Assembly (NCBI RefSeq): GCF_964340395.1 | Contig: NC_135564.1 | Location: forward strand, 4,995,361 to 5,059,360 | From: Glandiceps talaboti | Taxonomy: Eukaryota; Hemichordata; Enteropneusta; Spengelidae | Direction: 5' to 3' | DNA: 64,000 bases | Shown here: one piece after another, positions 49,800 to 63,958 of the stretch | Layout: each line of letters begins with the position of its first letter | Position numbering within the stretch: the first letter of the stretch is position 1 | Made by a program: the position numbers and the translations under genes | The notes under the pieces: model-generated | What the model was told of the DNA's origin: nothing | The model's input: only the letters and a program-made list of their open reading frames with translations | The model's database searches: none

Positions 49800-51140
49800 T
49801 TACGTATATTCCCTGGGTAAATACAAACGGAACCATGTATACATATCCGAGATCGCCTTTGCCGACATCTCAGAAACCTGTGATCCATTTATATCATTTC
49901 TATATGTAAATCCATTAGTCATATTTGGAAAAATATCAAAAAATACCGGTGGGCCACCAAATGAATCATTTGCATCAATTGACGACAACAAACGGTGAGC
50001 TGCATTTACAATATCTTGTACTTTGTAGACTTCAGAAAAATGTACGCTTGTGTCATTTTCTGCATAAATAAATAATGTTGGTGCAAGCATAGAAAGGGCT
50101 GCATTGATGGAGAAGGGACGTGGATGAAAACTGACACCGGCCTGGACACGACCGATATACCTAGATGCTAAAACAACCTGTGTCCCTCCCCAGCCAAACC
50201 CAACAACACCAATACTTCTGATATTATGATACCTGCGGATGTAATCTAAAGAATCGTTCAACAAAATATCGACCTGGCTTTGATTCAACGATGCAGCCCA
50301 GTTCTCATATTCGGATTCTCCATCAAAGCTCAATCCGCGAAGTAAATCTGGAACAACGACTGTATACCCGTGTCTGCCCAAATCATACGCCAATTCAACG
50401 ATGTACTCCGACTGAAACACGGACTCGTCATTCAATATAATAACACCTGTTCCGTTTGAACATTCAACAGGAACGACAAAAGCTCGTAATTTGCCGTTGA
50501 TTGCTATATTTACACCTTTCAGATTTGTGATATCATCGTCCTGACAGGTACTGTGTGATGCTTTGGAAACACGCCCACCTAAAACAAAGAAAGAAGAAGC
50601 AGCGATATATATGTACAATATATTCACTTAAACCTACACTAGCTGTAACTGGCACATTTTTGCCTTCAAGTAACCAAAGGTATATCGGATAAAAATTGTT
50701 CAACGTAATATTAGCAATTCATTTCTGCATAATATGGGCCGTCGACCAAACAACACAAAATACATTACATTCAGTAGCAGAATACAGTTCAAGGCATAGG
50801 GCCTATGCAATATACCATGTGAACGAATCAACGTAACCTACGTAAAGTATATATTCAATAAATTTACAAATAGTTACTATAATTCATCTTTGACGTTTAA
50901 GTCTCGAAAAAATAAAGCTAGATTCCTAGTACGTTTGTCATGCCTCGATTCCACCCATTGATAAAGTGAGTTGGGTCTGTATTGTACACTTGGTGCAGTA
51001 TTGCATTAAACGATTTTAGACATACCAGTCTCGAGTTCTCTCCCCGTGTAATATAGCATGAATGAAAATACTGTCAGCACAGCACAAAAGAATAACAATG
51101 TACCAATACTGACTACCAGTATCGTTGTAACCCTGGACAT
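49800..51140 (-). CDS. DLH-like C: membrane-anchored DLH-family pseudoenzyme (297 aa)
   Basis: Exons 51140-51026 and 50578-49800, phase-1 junction, 894 nt. Exon 1 encodes MSRVTTILVVSIGTLLFFCA and the rest of a signal anchor. Exon 2 has the DLH layout: VIILNDESV, RHGYTVVVPDLLRG, elbow VGFGWGGTQVVLASR with Gly167 in place of the nucleophile Cys, YAENDTS with the acid Asp214 kept, and FPNMTNGFTYR with Asn260 where DLH-like A has His264. Two of three catalytic residues are lost, so hydrolysis by the DLH mechanism is not expected; binding or regulation is possible. The start ATG sits in a good context (gccgccacgagatgt), 34 nt after the acceptor ttttttttcag. The frame is fully open, so it is not a decayed pseudogene. 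Confidence 0.88.
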
Positions 51141-51174
51141 CTCGTGGCGGCAATACGGGATATAAATCTACAAA
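51141..51174 (-). other. 5' UTR tail of DLH-like C
   Basis: Follows the acceptor atttttttttcag on the minus strand. A strong minus-strand donor (ccttgag|gtaagtc) at 52856-52851 is the best candidate for the end of the leader exon (52857 upward), giving a leader intron of about 1.7 kb. Confidence 0.45.
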
Positions 51175-53833
51175 CTGAAAAAAAATATTGGGTTAATGTT
51201 ATTGTTGATTTTTTGCAGTCATGGTGTTTTGTAACCAGTCACGGAAAGATCTTTAGTTGGTTCATTTGTTGTGGCCAAGAAGGTATGTGTATGCAGGACA
51301 CACGTACGTTTTTTTTATGTGTCTAGTAACTGTTTGAAAGAAATCCAGTGAATATTCGCCAACAGTGCCACTGTTACAAGTAGGGTCGGGGACCTGTTGT
51401 TTAACGGCGTAATATTTAGATCAAACGTGTGGTTTCTGATCAAGCTTATAAGTCCTAGCTAATTGTTTGGGCATAATTATATATCTTTTCTAGACACCAA
51501 AGGCGTATAGAATTTAAATTAAAGACATTGCACATGTTAATAAGAACCGATTGTATTGTTGCGGAAAGGTTACGAGTGTTGTATTTGGCTTGTCTGTGCA
51601 TCACACTACTTTAGGACTGGAGAAAGTTGGATTTTTCCCTGCATTTCAGGTCTAGATATCACGTGTCTTAGTCGAAGCAAATTTTCACATGCCAGTCAGT
51701 TGCTGAGGTAGGAGTCTTGATCACATGGTCAGGTAGCTATAGCAACACTTTTCTCTCATACTCTCTCTCTCTCTTGCTTGGACGCCGTCTATACTAGTCA
51801 ACATCGTGTAAAATACGCTCTTGACATAATCTCTTGGTTTACCGTTATTTTGACTTCTTTTCTGTTCAAACCTACTTCTTCCTTCGGGGAAATGTTTTAT
51901 TGAACGTCTCTGTGAGGTTAAGTAGTTGGTTTTCACGAATTGGTCGTGATATTCCAGGTTTCTTGGGTTGTGCCGTGGTTAAGAGACGCTGACATTGGCG
52001 AATGTGTCTGTACTCATTTTCATAGTGTATGTTCTACACATGGTCAATCGAACAGCTTAGTGTGACGGAGCGGGTTTTTCACGCTTATCGAAGGCTTGCT
52101 AATAACGCTACCACTTATTAGCTTTCGTAGGCAATCTATTCTAGTGTGTTATTATATGTTAAATATCAAAGTTTCCCGTGTACTTTCCACGAGTTCGTCA
52201 CAGTATTCATGAATACTACTGTACCAGTAACAAGTTGAGTTGAAATTATGATGACATTGACGTGCTGATTTTAGAATGCGGACACTAAAATTAACTTGCT
52301 TGAATTTATACATATCAATGTTCCATGTACACATTACTCATAGGTGATTCAATACTGTTCAAGGTGTACAATAAATTACAAGTACCTATATTGAACAAAA
52401 CAGTTTCTAATCAAAAACATCCCAGTTGCAGCTTTAAAGTATGAATGTGTTTAAAATTAAACTATTTAACTGGGTGGATGCTAATTAGTGGAATTTTTAG
52501 TGACTAATAAAGTTGTAGTGAAGTATACATTATTTTTGGTATTGTCCATCACAGCAAAATTGCATTTATAATCAATCATTTCCATTTAAGACATTATATT
52601 TGAACACGTATCACCATATAAAATAAACAAAATTTGAATTATTTTATGCATATTCACATATCATGCATATAGATAATATTAGTCAATACCAGTAACTGTC
52701 CATTGATCATGTTGAATAAGCGTTCTATGTAACGTCTATAATGGCAAAATGGTCACTAACATCACCGACGCTGTTACATCCTACATATTTGACCACAACA
52801 TACTTATCCGGCTTACTATTTGCCATGAGTGAAACATCTGTAATCATTTGACTTACCTCAAGGGATACCGACGAGCGCTATTATTCGTGTAATGGCGCCA
52901 AGACGTGTTGTACAAATTATGACGTTGTCTACAACATGAATCAGGACAAACAGCATCATCAAATGTCAACTTTCTGTATTAAGGTCTTCATCCATGATTA
53001 TAGCTAGCGAATGTCTGATATTTCGTCGATAGAGACAGAAATCGAGAACAATACGATACTGCTTTTACTCAAGTTTTAGATACTAACTGAAACAAGCGCT
53101 ACTATATCACCCGTTTTTTTTCTGTGCTTCTAATTTTAGAAACGCTGTGTTTATTACATGTCAAAACATACCAGGAGTTAAGGGTCAAATGAAACTAAAG
53201 CACTGTGTATTTACGATTAATGGCATGTTTGCAGATATCCGATGGAACCGAAAATATAATAGTGAAGAGTGGTGTTAGATACTATGCAAATGAGCTTGTA
53301 CAGCAGATGCGAATGTGACAAAAATAGATATGGTTTTAGAACAGAATGATGTTTGTCCGGCTAATGCTATTTGCTAGTTGTATCATGTTTGGTGCGATGA
53401 AATCGTTTTGACATTATAATATATTCTGATTAAGAAAACTATAGTACTCACAAAGTACGCGTATTTTATTTTATGTTGATGCACAATGTATTTTCAGACA
53501 ACCTTTCTAGGCCTTCGAGCATATACACACAGGCAAATGTGTGCATACGCACAAATATATATACACGTACCCTCCTACCTCCATGTAGAGCTATATCTAC
53601 CTACCTGTATGTAACATATAACACTAGGCATACATGACGGAGAATCGACTTAACCCTTCAGCTCCGCTCAAATGTCACTGACAGTAGAGCTACATGTAAT
53701 AAAAAATGACATCGGTTATGAGGTTGAAGATATGTACAGTGAAATTGATTGCATGCGTCTTAAACACTATGTTGGCAACACTCTCTGGGGAATGCTTTCA
53801 ATCGTCGTGTTTCTAAGTTTATCATACACAATC

Positions 53834-53836
<3 letters not shown>

Positions 53837-53915
<79 letters not shown>
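53837..53915. repeat. (TA)n microsatellite
   Basis: Pure TA tract followed by a short agagacag-rich stretch. Confidence 0.95.
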
Positions 53916-53918
<3 letters not shown>

Positions 53919-54927
53919 GGTAATAAAAGAGACAGAGACAGAGAAGAGACAGAGTCAGCGATACAGAGACAGGTAGATATAGAGACAGAGAGACAGAGAG
54001 ACAAAAAGACATGACAAATATAATAGACCAAAAAATAAACTTACGCATATATTGCAAACATTAAATAATCACGTAATGTCGATGATTAATCCGTCGAACT
54101 TACTCTAGTACCTCCAAAATTGAAACGATCTGCAACATGTGTCATCACTCTTGTTTCTCATTCAAATACTTTACAGATGTTTCTGACACACGGTGTCCAT
54201 TCTGGCATAATCCTTCGACATAAATCACTGGCCTTCTGTAACAGGACGGCCGCCGAATACATTATTCATACAAAATGTGAACCTGTCATGCTTTACTAAC
54301 AGTATTGGAATAACTATACACCTGACATTAGGTTCACCACGAGAAATATATTCTATCTCACCAACCATAGAAGAAACCCCCCGTAGCTTAGCCCGACCAT
54401 CTTGTTACGCAATGCATATACAAACATTTTACGTCTACATATAGACCTTGATAATCTCAATGTAATAAATTGTATTACAAATGATTACAAGTTTACTACA
54501 AATTACTGCATGACACTAGTGTAGAGCGCCATCATGAAATAGTTACGTAGTTTACTTCGTTGAAGAAGCCTGATTTTGAGTGGGGTAATCAAGATAGGGG
54601 CTATACATTACATTAGGATGACTCCAGGAATTTGTATAACATTTATTTCTCTTCGCAAGTAAGACTTTTCATTGTTGTAGAGTGTCACTTTGGACAGAAT
54701 TTCAAAATGTTGCATTATATTAACTTAGCATACTATTAGTATTTATGTCATTTTGTTCCCCCAAGCGATAATATAACCACACTTTAGCATTTGCAGTGTC
54801 TCTACAATCACTGACATTTTCAGGATGTACCCAAAAGTTAGATCAACTACAAATTAATTCAGTTTGCAAAACGTCTCGCGGCAACTAGTGATTAAATGAA
54901 ACAATATAATTAATATATCGCGTAACT

Positions 54928-55019
54928 GCGAAATTTCGCGTGATTTTGTAACATCGTTTTAATCAGAATCGCGACTGGTGATTATGATTAAAACGGTTAA
55001 TCAGTCACGCGAGATTTCA
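54928..55019. repeat. Foldback with ~34-bp arms
   Basis: Left gaaatttcgcgtg...cgttttaatca and right tgattaaaacg...cacgcgagatttc pair around gaatcgcgactggtgatta; the inner 11 bp are perfect. Confidence 0.7.
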
Positions 55020-56395
55020 ATCTTTTCATTCGCAAACCGTTGAAAAACATCACAAATGAATAAATATATCTATCAAAATCACAACTTAATGACCCTCAAG
55101 GCTTAATATTTCCTTTGAACTCATTTGCTCGATATCGAGCCACTTAAAGAGGTTTTAGGTGATATGGTAAAACTCAGTTCTACTTAATGGATGAAACCTG
55201 ACAATTGGCCTTGCAAATAATTCATTAACTTAAGTAGAGCGTAAATCCTCTCAGATGTTTCGATTAACTTCCTCCAAATAATTAAAGTACTGATCTAATT
55301 TCATGATAGAATAGATTCACTGTATAACTCAGCTTTGACTGGATTCCAATTAGCAACTCACGAAAAAGGAAACCCCTCTGAGGCGTCTGAAGAGCTTCGA
55401 GCCCCAGGCTTACCAACTCATGGTAAGAATACGTTAAATGAAGATGGGGTTCAACGCCATATATTGAACAGATGTAAATGTAAGCCACTGGAAGGTGTAT
55501 AGTTTGGAAATACGTTCCAGTCTTAGAGTAATGTAAAACATGAAATAGTGTATAGCCGGATATTGAACCCATAGCGTATATGATTAAGATTTATCACCCT
55601 GATGCACGGAGAGGAAATCTCACTCTTTCCAACATTCTCACAAATTTTAGGAATTTCCCAATTGCATTTCCAGGGTTACTAAGAGACGTACGCATCATGT
55701 TAATAGCTGGGAATAGAAACAGGTAACGTAGAAAATACAAAGTTGACTCGACGTCCAAACAGTACTGTACGGCAATGCCATGCCCCTCTTCTATGTATTC
55801 ATTCCTCCTGTTTATATAGCCACATATGTGTTTGCAAACCATACAATCGTAACAAAATGGCTGATTCTTAACTGAAATTATTTTCTTATTGTAGGAGAAG
55901 AAGTGAAATGAAATATTAACAATATCAGAAACCTAAGTATGAAAACTGACGAGAAAATTAAAAAAATTGTATTTCAATATCAAAACGACCGAATATATAG
56001 ACGCCAATGTTTTAAAGAAATAATTTTCAAGGCGATAGAAGATGCGCCGAGGACAACCGTAACATATAGTAACAGAAACTTGTTTTACATGCGTTGTGAT
56101 ATCGGACTTTTGTTGGTTTTCTATGAAAAAATTGCACGTAGCAACCCATAAATGAACATACTGTGGCGTTGTTGGCACCAAAGGTAGTCTTGATCTCTTT
56201 GTCTGTGGTGTATACCCCACTACAGTTTCAAAGAAATGTGAATACAAGGTGATAAAAAGAAAAATAACTTCACTAAAATCATGACATCGCGGTGAATGCA
56301 AATATAAATATCAGTGGACTGGCCAAAGTTTATGATTGCCACAGGTATACAGTAGCGATTGTTGGTGTGTATAAACGTTTCTCAATCTTGTCTTT
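55020..56395. other. No recognised gene
   Basis: Holds opposed open frames (plus 55939-56151, minus 55933-56301) with no recognisable domain. The 70-residue plus-strand frame is lysine/arginine-rich and starts with ATG, but nothing else supports it. Confidence 0.4.
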
Positions 56396-56634
56396 ATGAA
56401 GGCCCATTAGCGACATTTCTTCGAGATAACTATCTCATTATCCTGAGATCTATCTTGAGATCTCAAGATAGTTTCGCAAGATCTCGATAAACTTTCTCGT
56501 AATTTTGGGACGACAATTTCTTGCTTTCGGGAAAACGAAAAACTTATTGCGAGTTCTCTCGACAAAGATGTCTGGAGATCTCAAGGTAAGGTTTTATTTT
56601 TTTGCTGCGGGAAAGGTCCCTAATGGTCCTTCAT
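56396..56634. repeat. MITE family 6, 239 bp
   Basis: Ends atgaaggcccattagcgaca and tccctaatggtccttcat form terminal inverted repeats (one or two mismatches). The interior is rich in gagatctcaagatag / ctatcttgagatctc palindromes. Confidence 0.85.
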
Positions 56635-59440
56635 ACATATTGGGACTCATGTGCGGAGAATATAAATGAAAGTAGACAAAATAAAAGCAACACCCGAAGG
56701 CCACAATTTCAATTTCAACAAATCGAACGATCACTCTGGTAAGCAACATTTGAATTTGATTTACCGAGAGACAGCCTGACTGAAACAAAGCGATTCGTTA
56801 TATTTTGTATCAAAACCTGCTTAGCTTGCTCCTGTAATTTCAAGGTCTGTAGAGAATGAACAATAGTATATCAACTACTTGTAGGTTAGTTCTCACTGTT
56901 GCAAAATAAATTAGAAAGAAAAAAAGTGCACAACGCCTACAGAGTTGGATCTTTGATAAGATCATAGAAACACGGTCCGAGCCGTGCTGATATCTCTAAA
57001 TGTAAAGGATCAACTGATATATGTACAGTTAATGGATCGACTAGTGGTTTCACAAACATTCCCCAGGTTAATGACATTGGAATAGTTTGTCGCTGTGAGT
57101 TTAACATATACGTGTAGAATAGAAGATACTGCATATCATCACCAACAAATACGAAAAATTCGATTTCCCGACAAACCTCTATTTGTCGTAAATGAGACGA
57201 CTAACGATGACAAACTACTTATCTCTGTGACCTACAGACACAAATGGGTAAGCTACAAATCTTTGTTAATCTCTGCTATGGTTCTTTTATCGCCGGAGAT
57301 GGTTGTCAGAATCACAATAGACTAGCCGGAACACTATAAAGGGAGTGGCGTAAAGGCATACCGGGTAAACGCCAGGAATATTGATTTGTTGTATTGTGTT
57401 TTTGTGTTTGATGCTCTTGTCATTTATTAGGTTAAGTAGGTTGGAATATATTAGTGACTGCCTTTCAAATGAATATTTCCCTAACAGGCGCAACAGACGA
57501 AGCATATTACGAACCAGGTCAATTAAGATGTCAACACGCTAAATGCTAGAGAACATGCTAACTTGATGGAGATTGGCAAACATCTAATGTCTACGAAAAT
57601 GTAGGGGGGGGGGGGGCTGTAACTGAAAGTCAGCGAAACATGGTTTCCAATGTCAGCAGTGTCACCTTTACTTGTCAATAAATATTACTTTGATTTATGG
57701 ATGTACATGGTGATGATTGACATACCAGTAAGTAGATGGAGCCTAACTCAATTTAGGTACATCAATATCGAATAATTTCAAAATGATCCTTTTCGACAGT
57801 TTTTGGTGCATTGCTTATATTAGTGTCAGATTACTTGTGATACCGTACTATTACTTTTACGATAATCCCAATTAAACGAAGCACTACTCGGTCACTGTGA
57901 GTTGAATCATGCCAGATTCGACCAGTGCCCTTCTTGTATTACTTGGTTTGAAAATAACGATACTAATTATCAACGAATGAATAGGATTCATCTTTTTATC
58001 TCCTTTGTATCAATAAATGACTTGTTAATATGCCTGTAGTAGCGAATAACTTACAACTCAAGTGGCAGCTGGATCTCCACTAATACAGACAACTATCTGT
58101 GTTGACCTTGCTCCCCTGGATTTTGTACGTGCACATTGACAATTGAAAATCCAGCGCCCACAGTTCTCGATCAATCTATGTCACTAAGTGAATGAGCATG
58201 CTTTACGTAGCAAAGTGAGAAGGAGTACCGGAGTGCGATAACGGTTGTGAAATCTCGAGAATGAGACCGGTTGAAATTTATTTAAAAGAATAATGAATGG
58301 GTGATGTTCTTGGATTGGTTAGGTGATGTCACCCGTCTTCACATCTCAGATTTCCCCATATAATAGCATAATGTGTTTGTTTACAGTCAACATATTAAAT
58401 CTTATCGCTCGGCTTCTCTATGTAATGATAATTGTGATGAAAAGCATCGCAACGTTTGAATGTATTTGAGTAATGCCTTAAAGTTTAACTGACATTTCAA
58501 TCTTTTCGTTTGAATTGAAGGAAAGCTATCATGTAATATATGACATTTGAAAAGAGGGCATGTGAATGGTAACGCAGTAAAGATCTGGCGCACACAACTA
58601 GCGTTTAATCATTCCTTTTTTTGAATGTTCAATTACCACTATGTTACGACTATTGTATCTAGTTCGCAAGGGAATGTTACTCTGACACCTACTAGGTATA
58701 CCCCTAATTTATACAAGAGTTGTGACATCAACTGTAAGTGCTCCGACAATAATTCTAAGAGTTTAATAAGAAAAAAAAACACGTCTCAAGTTACCGATAA
58801 GGTTCTGTTTACAAATCAAGTAACTCGTCGAACTTCTTCTAAAACCCTGTTCAAATTTGCGTAATATTTCCCAATTGCTTTCTGATACCTTTGAATAAAC
58901 ATTTAGTTTGTTTGCAATTTTTTTTTGTATGTGATTATACCAATAATTCAAATATTTCACTTCATGGAGTCAGTGCTTCATATAGTTCCGTTTGCATTAA
59001 GGTTTTACCTCGACTTCCAACAATGTGCTCGGAAAAATTCTACGACAACATTGCATTGACTAGTATATTAAATGAAGATACACAAAATTGCGCCTCTGAA
59101 ACAATTTCCCTGAAACTTACAGAAGTTTTAAAAATCTCTTCACACTTTGCCATATGAGAACTTGCTCCTTATCCTTTTGAAATAGTAACAGTTATTTGCT
59201 GGGGGTTCACACTCTTGTTTTGAAGGAAATCGCCAATCAATTAATATTATTTTACAATAGAGTTAACACTGTAGTTGGCGACCATACTGGATAATACAAA
59301 ATGTCCTAATGTGATCAATTAGACCTCTACCTAAACGGTTTGTATGGTGACCCCGTTACAGTGTACTAGTAACTAAGCAATAATGTAATAAAATTATGGA
59401 TAAATTATAAAAAGTAGCAAATTATGTAGCATGTAAGGGA
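56635..59440. other. No recognised gene
   Basis: Contains open frames of 60-90 codons (plus 57095-57325, 58625-58864, 58891-59157) without recognisable similarity or matching splice signals, and a G-run near 57605. Confidence 0.4.
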
Positions 59441-59442
59441 TA

Positions 59443-59642
59443 GTGTATGTATGTATGTATGTATGTATGTATGTATGTATGTATGTATGTATGTGTGCAT
59501 GCATGTATGTGTGCATGTATGTATGTATGTATGTATGTATGTATGTATGTATGTATGTATGTATGTTCCCCAAGAAGTGAGGAGGTCCTAAGCAACAACT
59601 CAAGAGTTTCACGCTTTTGCGATCATCAGATGGCTAAAACAG

Positions 59643-59681
<39 letters not shown>
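59443..59681. repeat. (GTAT)n and (GT)n microsatellites
   Basis: Tetranucleotide array 59443-59566 and dinucleotide tract 59646-59681. Confidence 0.95.
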
Positions 59682-59682
<1 letters not shown>

Positions 59683-59809
59683 CTGAGGGCATGCCTGAGC
59701 GACACTGTAAGTTGAGTATATTCATTTTTGATTCATATGTACTAATTCCACCATAGTATGCCGAAGGAAATCTTTATAGTCTCCATATTTTCTTTTTTAT
59801 CACTCAAGG

Positions 59810-59996
59810 TTTAATCTTTCGAGATTTAGAAAGGGTTCGTTCAGATACACATCTTCAAAGTACATCTCCATATCGTATTGAAATTGCCCCGGGTATTCAA
59901 TTACTTTCTATTGATGCAAACCCAGTTGCTATAGCAACCATTTTAAGTGTCGGAAACGAGGATTTGGCTGCTCTTATTCTTAATTTATGCAAATAA
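59810..59996 (+). other. Possible terminal exon (uncertain)
   Basis: A pyrimidine-rich tract ending atcactcaag could act as an acceptor. The downstream frame LIFRDLERVRSDTHLQSTSP, YRIEIAPGIQLLSIDANP, VAIATILSVGNEDLAALILN ends LCK and a TAA. The composition looks protein-like, but I recognise no family and find no upstream exon. It could be chance. Confidence 0.15.
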
Positions 59997-59999
59997 GTA

Positions 60000-62900
60000 A
60001 AAACTGTCTCAAATGTTTATCAATATCATTCCAAACAATTCAGTTTTTGAAAATATTCACGAATACCTACAATTGTGTATTTGGGCGAATATATTTTTTT
60101 TCAGATCACTTTCAGTTTTTTGAGATAGGTTATTACCCCTATATCATATGTTCTTGACTGTCACACGATATCGGCAATGACAATATTTTGAAAACATTTG
60201 CCTTAAGATGAGAAACAAATTCTTTTCATAGATACATCTATAATGCCTTCTAAGTGTATCAAACAAAAATGTTCGCTTCTCATCAGACAACCCATTTAGT
60301 CCTCTCTTTGCTTCCACGTCTTTATCGTATTGAAAAGGTTGTCATAAGCAATTAATTCCATGCTATCTATTCAACTCTGTGTTTCATGGTCCAGGCACTC
60401 TACCCAGTGCATCACAATTCTTTTCCAAAGTGATTTGTGTCTAAAAATGCTCATGAGACGCTTTCAGAGACATTGCTAACCCTTAAGTGATGTCAATTTC
60501 TAGAACAGGACACTGAGTTATGCTCATCCCCGACCCTTTAACGTTACTGGTAGTGTTTGGTCATCCCTAGAGGCCCTAAAGTGTGTCAATGATGCCCAAG
60601 AATGAAACAGCGAATGTAGCTTTTTCAAATACTACATAAACTTTCTTGTGTACAAAACTTTTGCATGTTTGAAATGAGAGCCATGATACACGGAAAACGC
60701 TGTGAATGTTTTTGGATGAAACTGGAACATTACTTGTGAATGTTATGCCCATCTACCCATAAGTCACGTGTCTACATCTGCTTACCGTGAACATGACAAC
60801 ACTCTTCTTGAAACAAAGAGATAGGACAGGGTAATTTGCATAGTGGAAGATAATGCTTAGTTCTTTATCGTTTACAATCATTTTTAATGAAAAACTTTGA
60901 TGTATTCAGTTATTGCATCATCGATCCCTATAGTATACTTTTAAATGTGAATACGTATTTATGAAGTGAAGGAGCAGTGAATAAGGAATGGCAAATAGGT
61001 AGGGATATTATTACTATCTGAATATAGACAGGCACAAAGTAATTCCAGATTAGTAATGACACAAGGATATAGGGAAGACAATCCAGGCAATCTATTTTTT
61101 CAAAACCGAACATCAGTATAGTGAGCATGCATGTTGATACTCCTGACGAATGCTATTTAACAAGAAGATGATACTTGAATTTACAGACACAGGTACCAGG
61201 TAATAGTGAAAAGCCAGCCTAACGATTTCTCTGAAACCTCACATTCATTACAAGACTTCGCTCAAACATAATCGGGTAGAAATAACATGTAACAAACGAC
61301 AATATGTTTGAATATTTCACGTATATGTGTTTGTCGGACATTTCCCGACAAATTAATACCATTGAAACTGTTTCAAAGCGTGTCTAATAGAGTATAATTT
61401 GAAAATTGGCGAGTATCATTCCGAGGTCAAATCTATCTGAAATGACAATTAACAGTCACCTCTCCACACCTGGGTTGTACCATATGGTTCACACACAGAC
61501 ACATTTACATATAGATTGTCAGCATTCACTCCACTGCACTATACTATGCAAGTTAGGTACATCGTTGTATCTTACACTACACAAACTCTCATATGTAAAT
61601 GATATAAACCAATTACATGTAAAATTCGATAACATTTTACAGATCCGAGCTCCTGGACACGATTTGTATTACTCACCTGAATATAAGTTGTTGCTAATTG
61701 CAGTGTTCAGGTGCATAATTGTCAAAACGCATGTGTAAAAATCTTTTTAGGCATAACTGTAGATCTGTCACAAGTTCCAATATCCTTGTACAAAGAAGGT
61801 ACTCATCTCTTAGACTTGGCCAGTTCTTTTTTTCAGCTATCATGGTTAAAATAGTAAAAATAACTTCAAGAATGCTCTTAGCTGGTATGTTGTTAATTCA
61901 CCATAGGCCGCTGGTGTTTAATTTCTTTTACAATTCTTTTAAATCTTTTATCCGTTGAAACCTCTCTGAATGAGGACTTTGATTTTGCTATTAGTCACTG
62001 TCCATTTACACAATTTCAGAAACACAGTGTGTGCCTTATTTATTTATCTTATCTTGTGAGTATTTATGCCGTGCTTGTATGTGTATTGTTTATTATGTGA
62101 CGGATATATAATGAATAGATAAATAAATAAATAAAAAAGACCAAGGTACCCGTTTCCTTTAAGCTATTTAATACATTGTTAAAACCTATTTATTTCATAT
62201 TTTCCATATGTTTTCATGAAACATCAGCGCATTCATGCAGTGCCATAAAAACAGCAACAGAACTAATGGCGTCTCTTCACTCTCAAGTCTGTTTGGTGCT
62301 GTGTAAAGTGCGTATCAAATCTTCATTCGGTCTTTAATAAAACATACTGTTGTGCATCCCAGGGGAGAAGAAATAGCAAAAGCCTCGAGGCTTACTCACA
62401 GCTTGAGGTAAGGTTCACACATGGGGTATGTTTATTTTACTCTCTTGACTCCGATGAGTCCAAGTCTTGAGCAGTGGTGGTTTTATTAACGACACTTCTG
62501 GAGAAATATGTCAGAACGCAGGATCGTCAGTTAAATATGGTTTACTTGTATACCCTTTGCTATAAATTAGAAGATTGACATTTGATCGCTACATCGAAGG
62601 ATTGAGATAAGATGCAGAAAATGGAATGGTAAAGGAGTATGATAAGTATGGTGATGGGATAACAAATTTGGATCAGTGAACCACATTTATTCCTGTCCTC
62701 ATAGTATTCTATTTTAACGTCTCTCAATAGTAACAGTACATATCAAATTTGTTAATGACTTTTTAGATCACAATCTGCCATTATAGGCGTCTTGAAGAAG
62801 AAACGCCAAGAGGCAACATTTAACCCATTGTAATATGTGTGCATTAAACTACACGGAGCCACATACAGGGTGAACGAGTCGCCAAGACGTTCGAACTTTT

Positions 62901-63780
62901 AAACGTAATTTTCTAGTCATTTGGCTACCTTCTGTGTCGGCTTCTTTTTGGAAGAAAATTACAAAGCGGAAGTAGTTCTCCTTCGGTAGATGGCAATATA
63001 TTGAATACTTAGTCTTATGGACCGTTAATAAACCATATTGTAATAACGATCATTACTCACGAGTCGGTACTCGTTTTTAGCAAGCCGAGAGTTGTAAACA
63101 ATATTAATAGGCATACAATGTAATTCATTGAACGTTGGAGTCTACTTTAGAATTACAAAACTCTCGCATGTTATCTCAAATTTTGTTTCAGTATAATAAT
63201 AATGTTAAAGGGTTTCTATTCGTATATCCTTAAAATTAACTTAATTAACAGAAGATAATGAACGTCAAATTATTTTGTGATAAGGCAGGGGTCAGAGTAG
63301 GAGGGGGGGGGGCTGGGGAGAAATTATTTTGGTCAAAATATTTTTCGCAGCCGCCCCCCTTCGCGCCTTCAAAAAAATTCATGCCCCCACCCGAAATGAA
63401 CACAAGAATTTTCGTAGCCCCCCCCCCTCCCCGACTGCAAATATTTTAATATGTAATTATACAGTACACTATGGTACACTCCATTACATACTGCAAACTA
63501 TCAGCGGAAATCAACTCCTGCGTCCAGAATAACATGGGGAGAGGTTTCTTTACAAATGTAGGCTTTTCGAAAAAGGTCTCACATTGGGCTGTAACCTGTA
63601 CTAGGAAATACTTAGCCAGCAGAGTTTTCTCTTTCAATCTTAATTCTATGCAGAAACAGCATCCCCTTGATAGCTAGTGGGGAGGGTGTTGGAGGGGGTA
63701 AACGATTCAGCTCATTTTTGAAAATATGGACATATAGGAGGCCATTTTGTGGCATGAAATTTCACACCGTTGAGAGACAT
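60000..63780. other. No recognised gene
   Basis: AT-rich sequence. The plus-strand open frame 61406-61738 (110 codons) has no recognisable domain. The stretch 61720-62132 ends in aataaataaataaa and could be a 3' tail of a dead LINE, but no diagnostic peptide is seen. G- and C-runs occur at 63303-63430. Confidence 0.4.
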
Positions 63781-63958
63781 ACACACACAGATACATATTT
63801 ACATACATACATACATACACATACATACATGCATACATACATACATACATACATACATACATACATACATACATACATACATACATACATACATACAGAC
63901 AGACATACAGACATACAGACACATACAGACACAGACAGACAGACAGACAGACAGACAG
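63781..63958. repeat. (CATA)n/(CAGA)n microsatellite
   Basis: Tetranucleotide array passing into cagacagaca near the window end. Confidence 0.95.

Noticed and set aside
61406-62132. 110-codon ORF and LINE 3' tail with (AATA)n
   Set aside because: No recognisable domain in the ORF, and no diagnostic reverse-transcriptase C-terminus before the tail; too weak to call.
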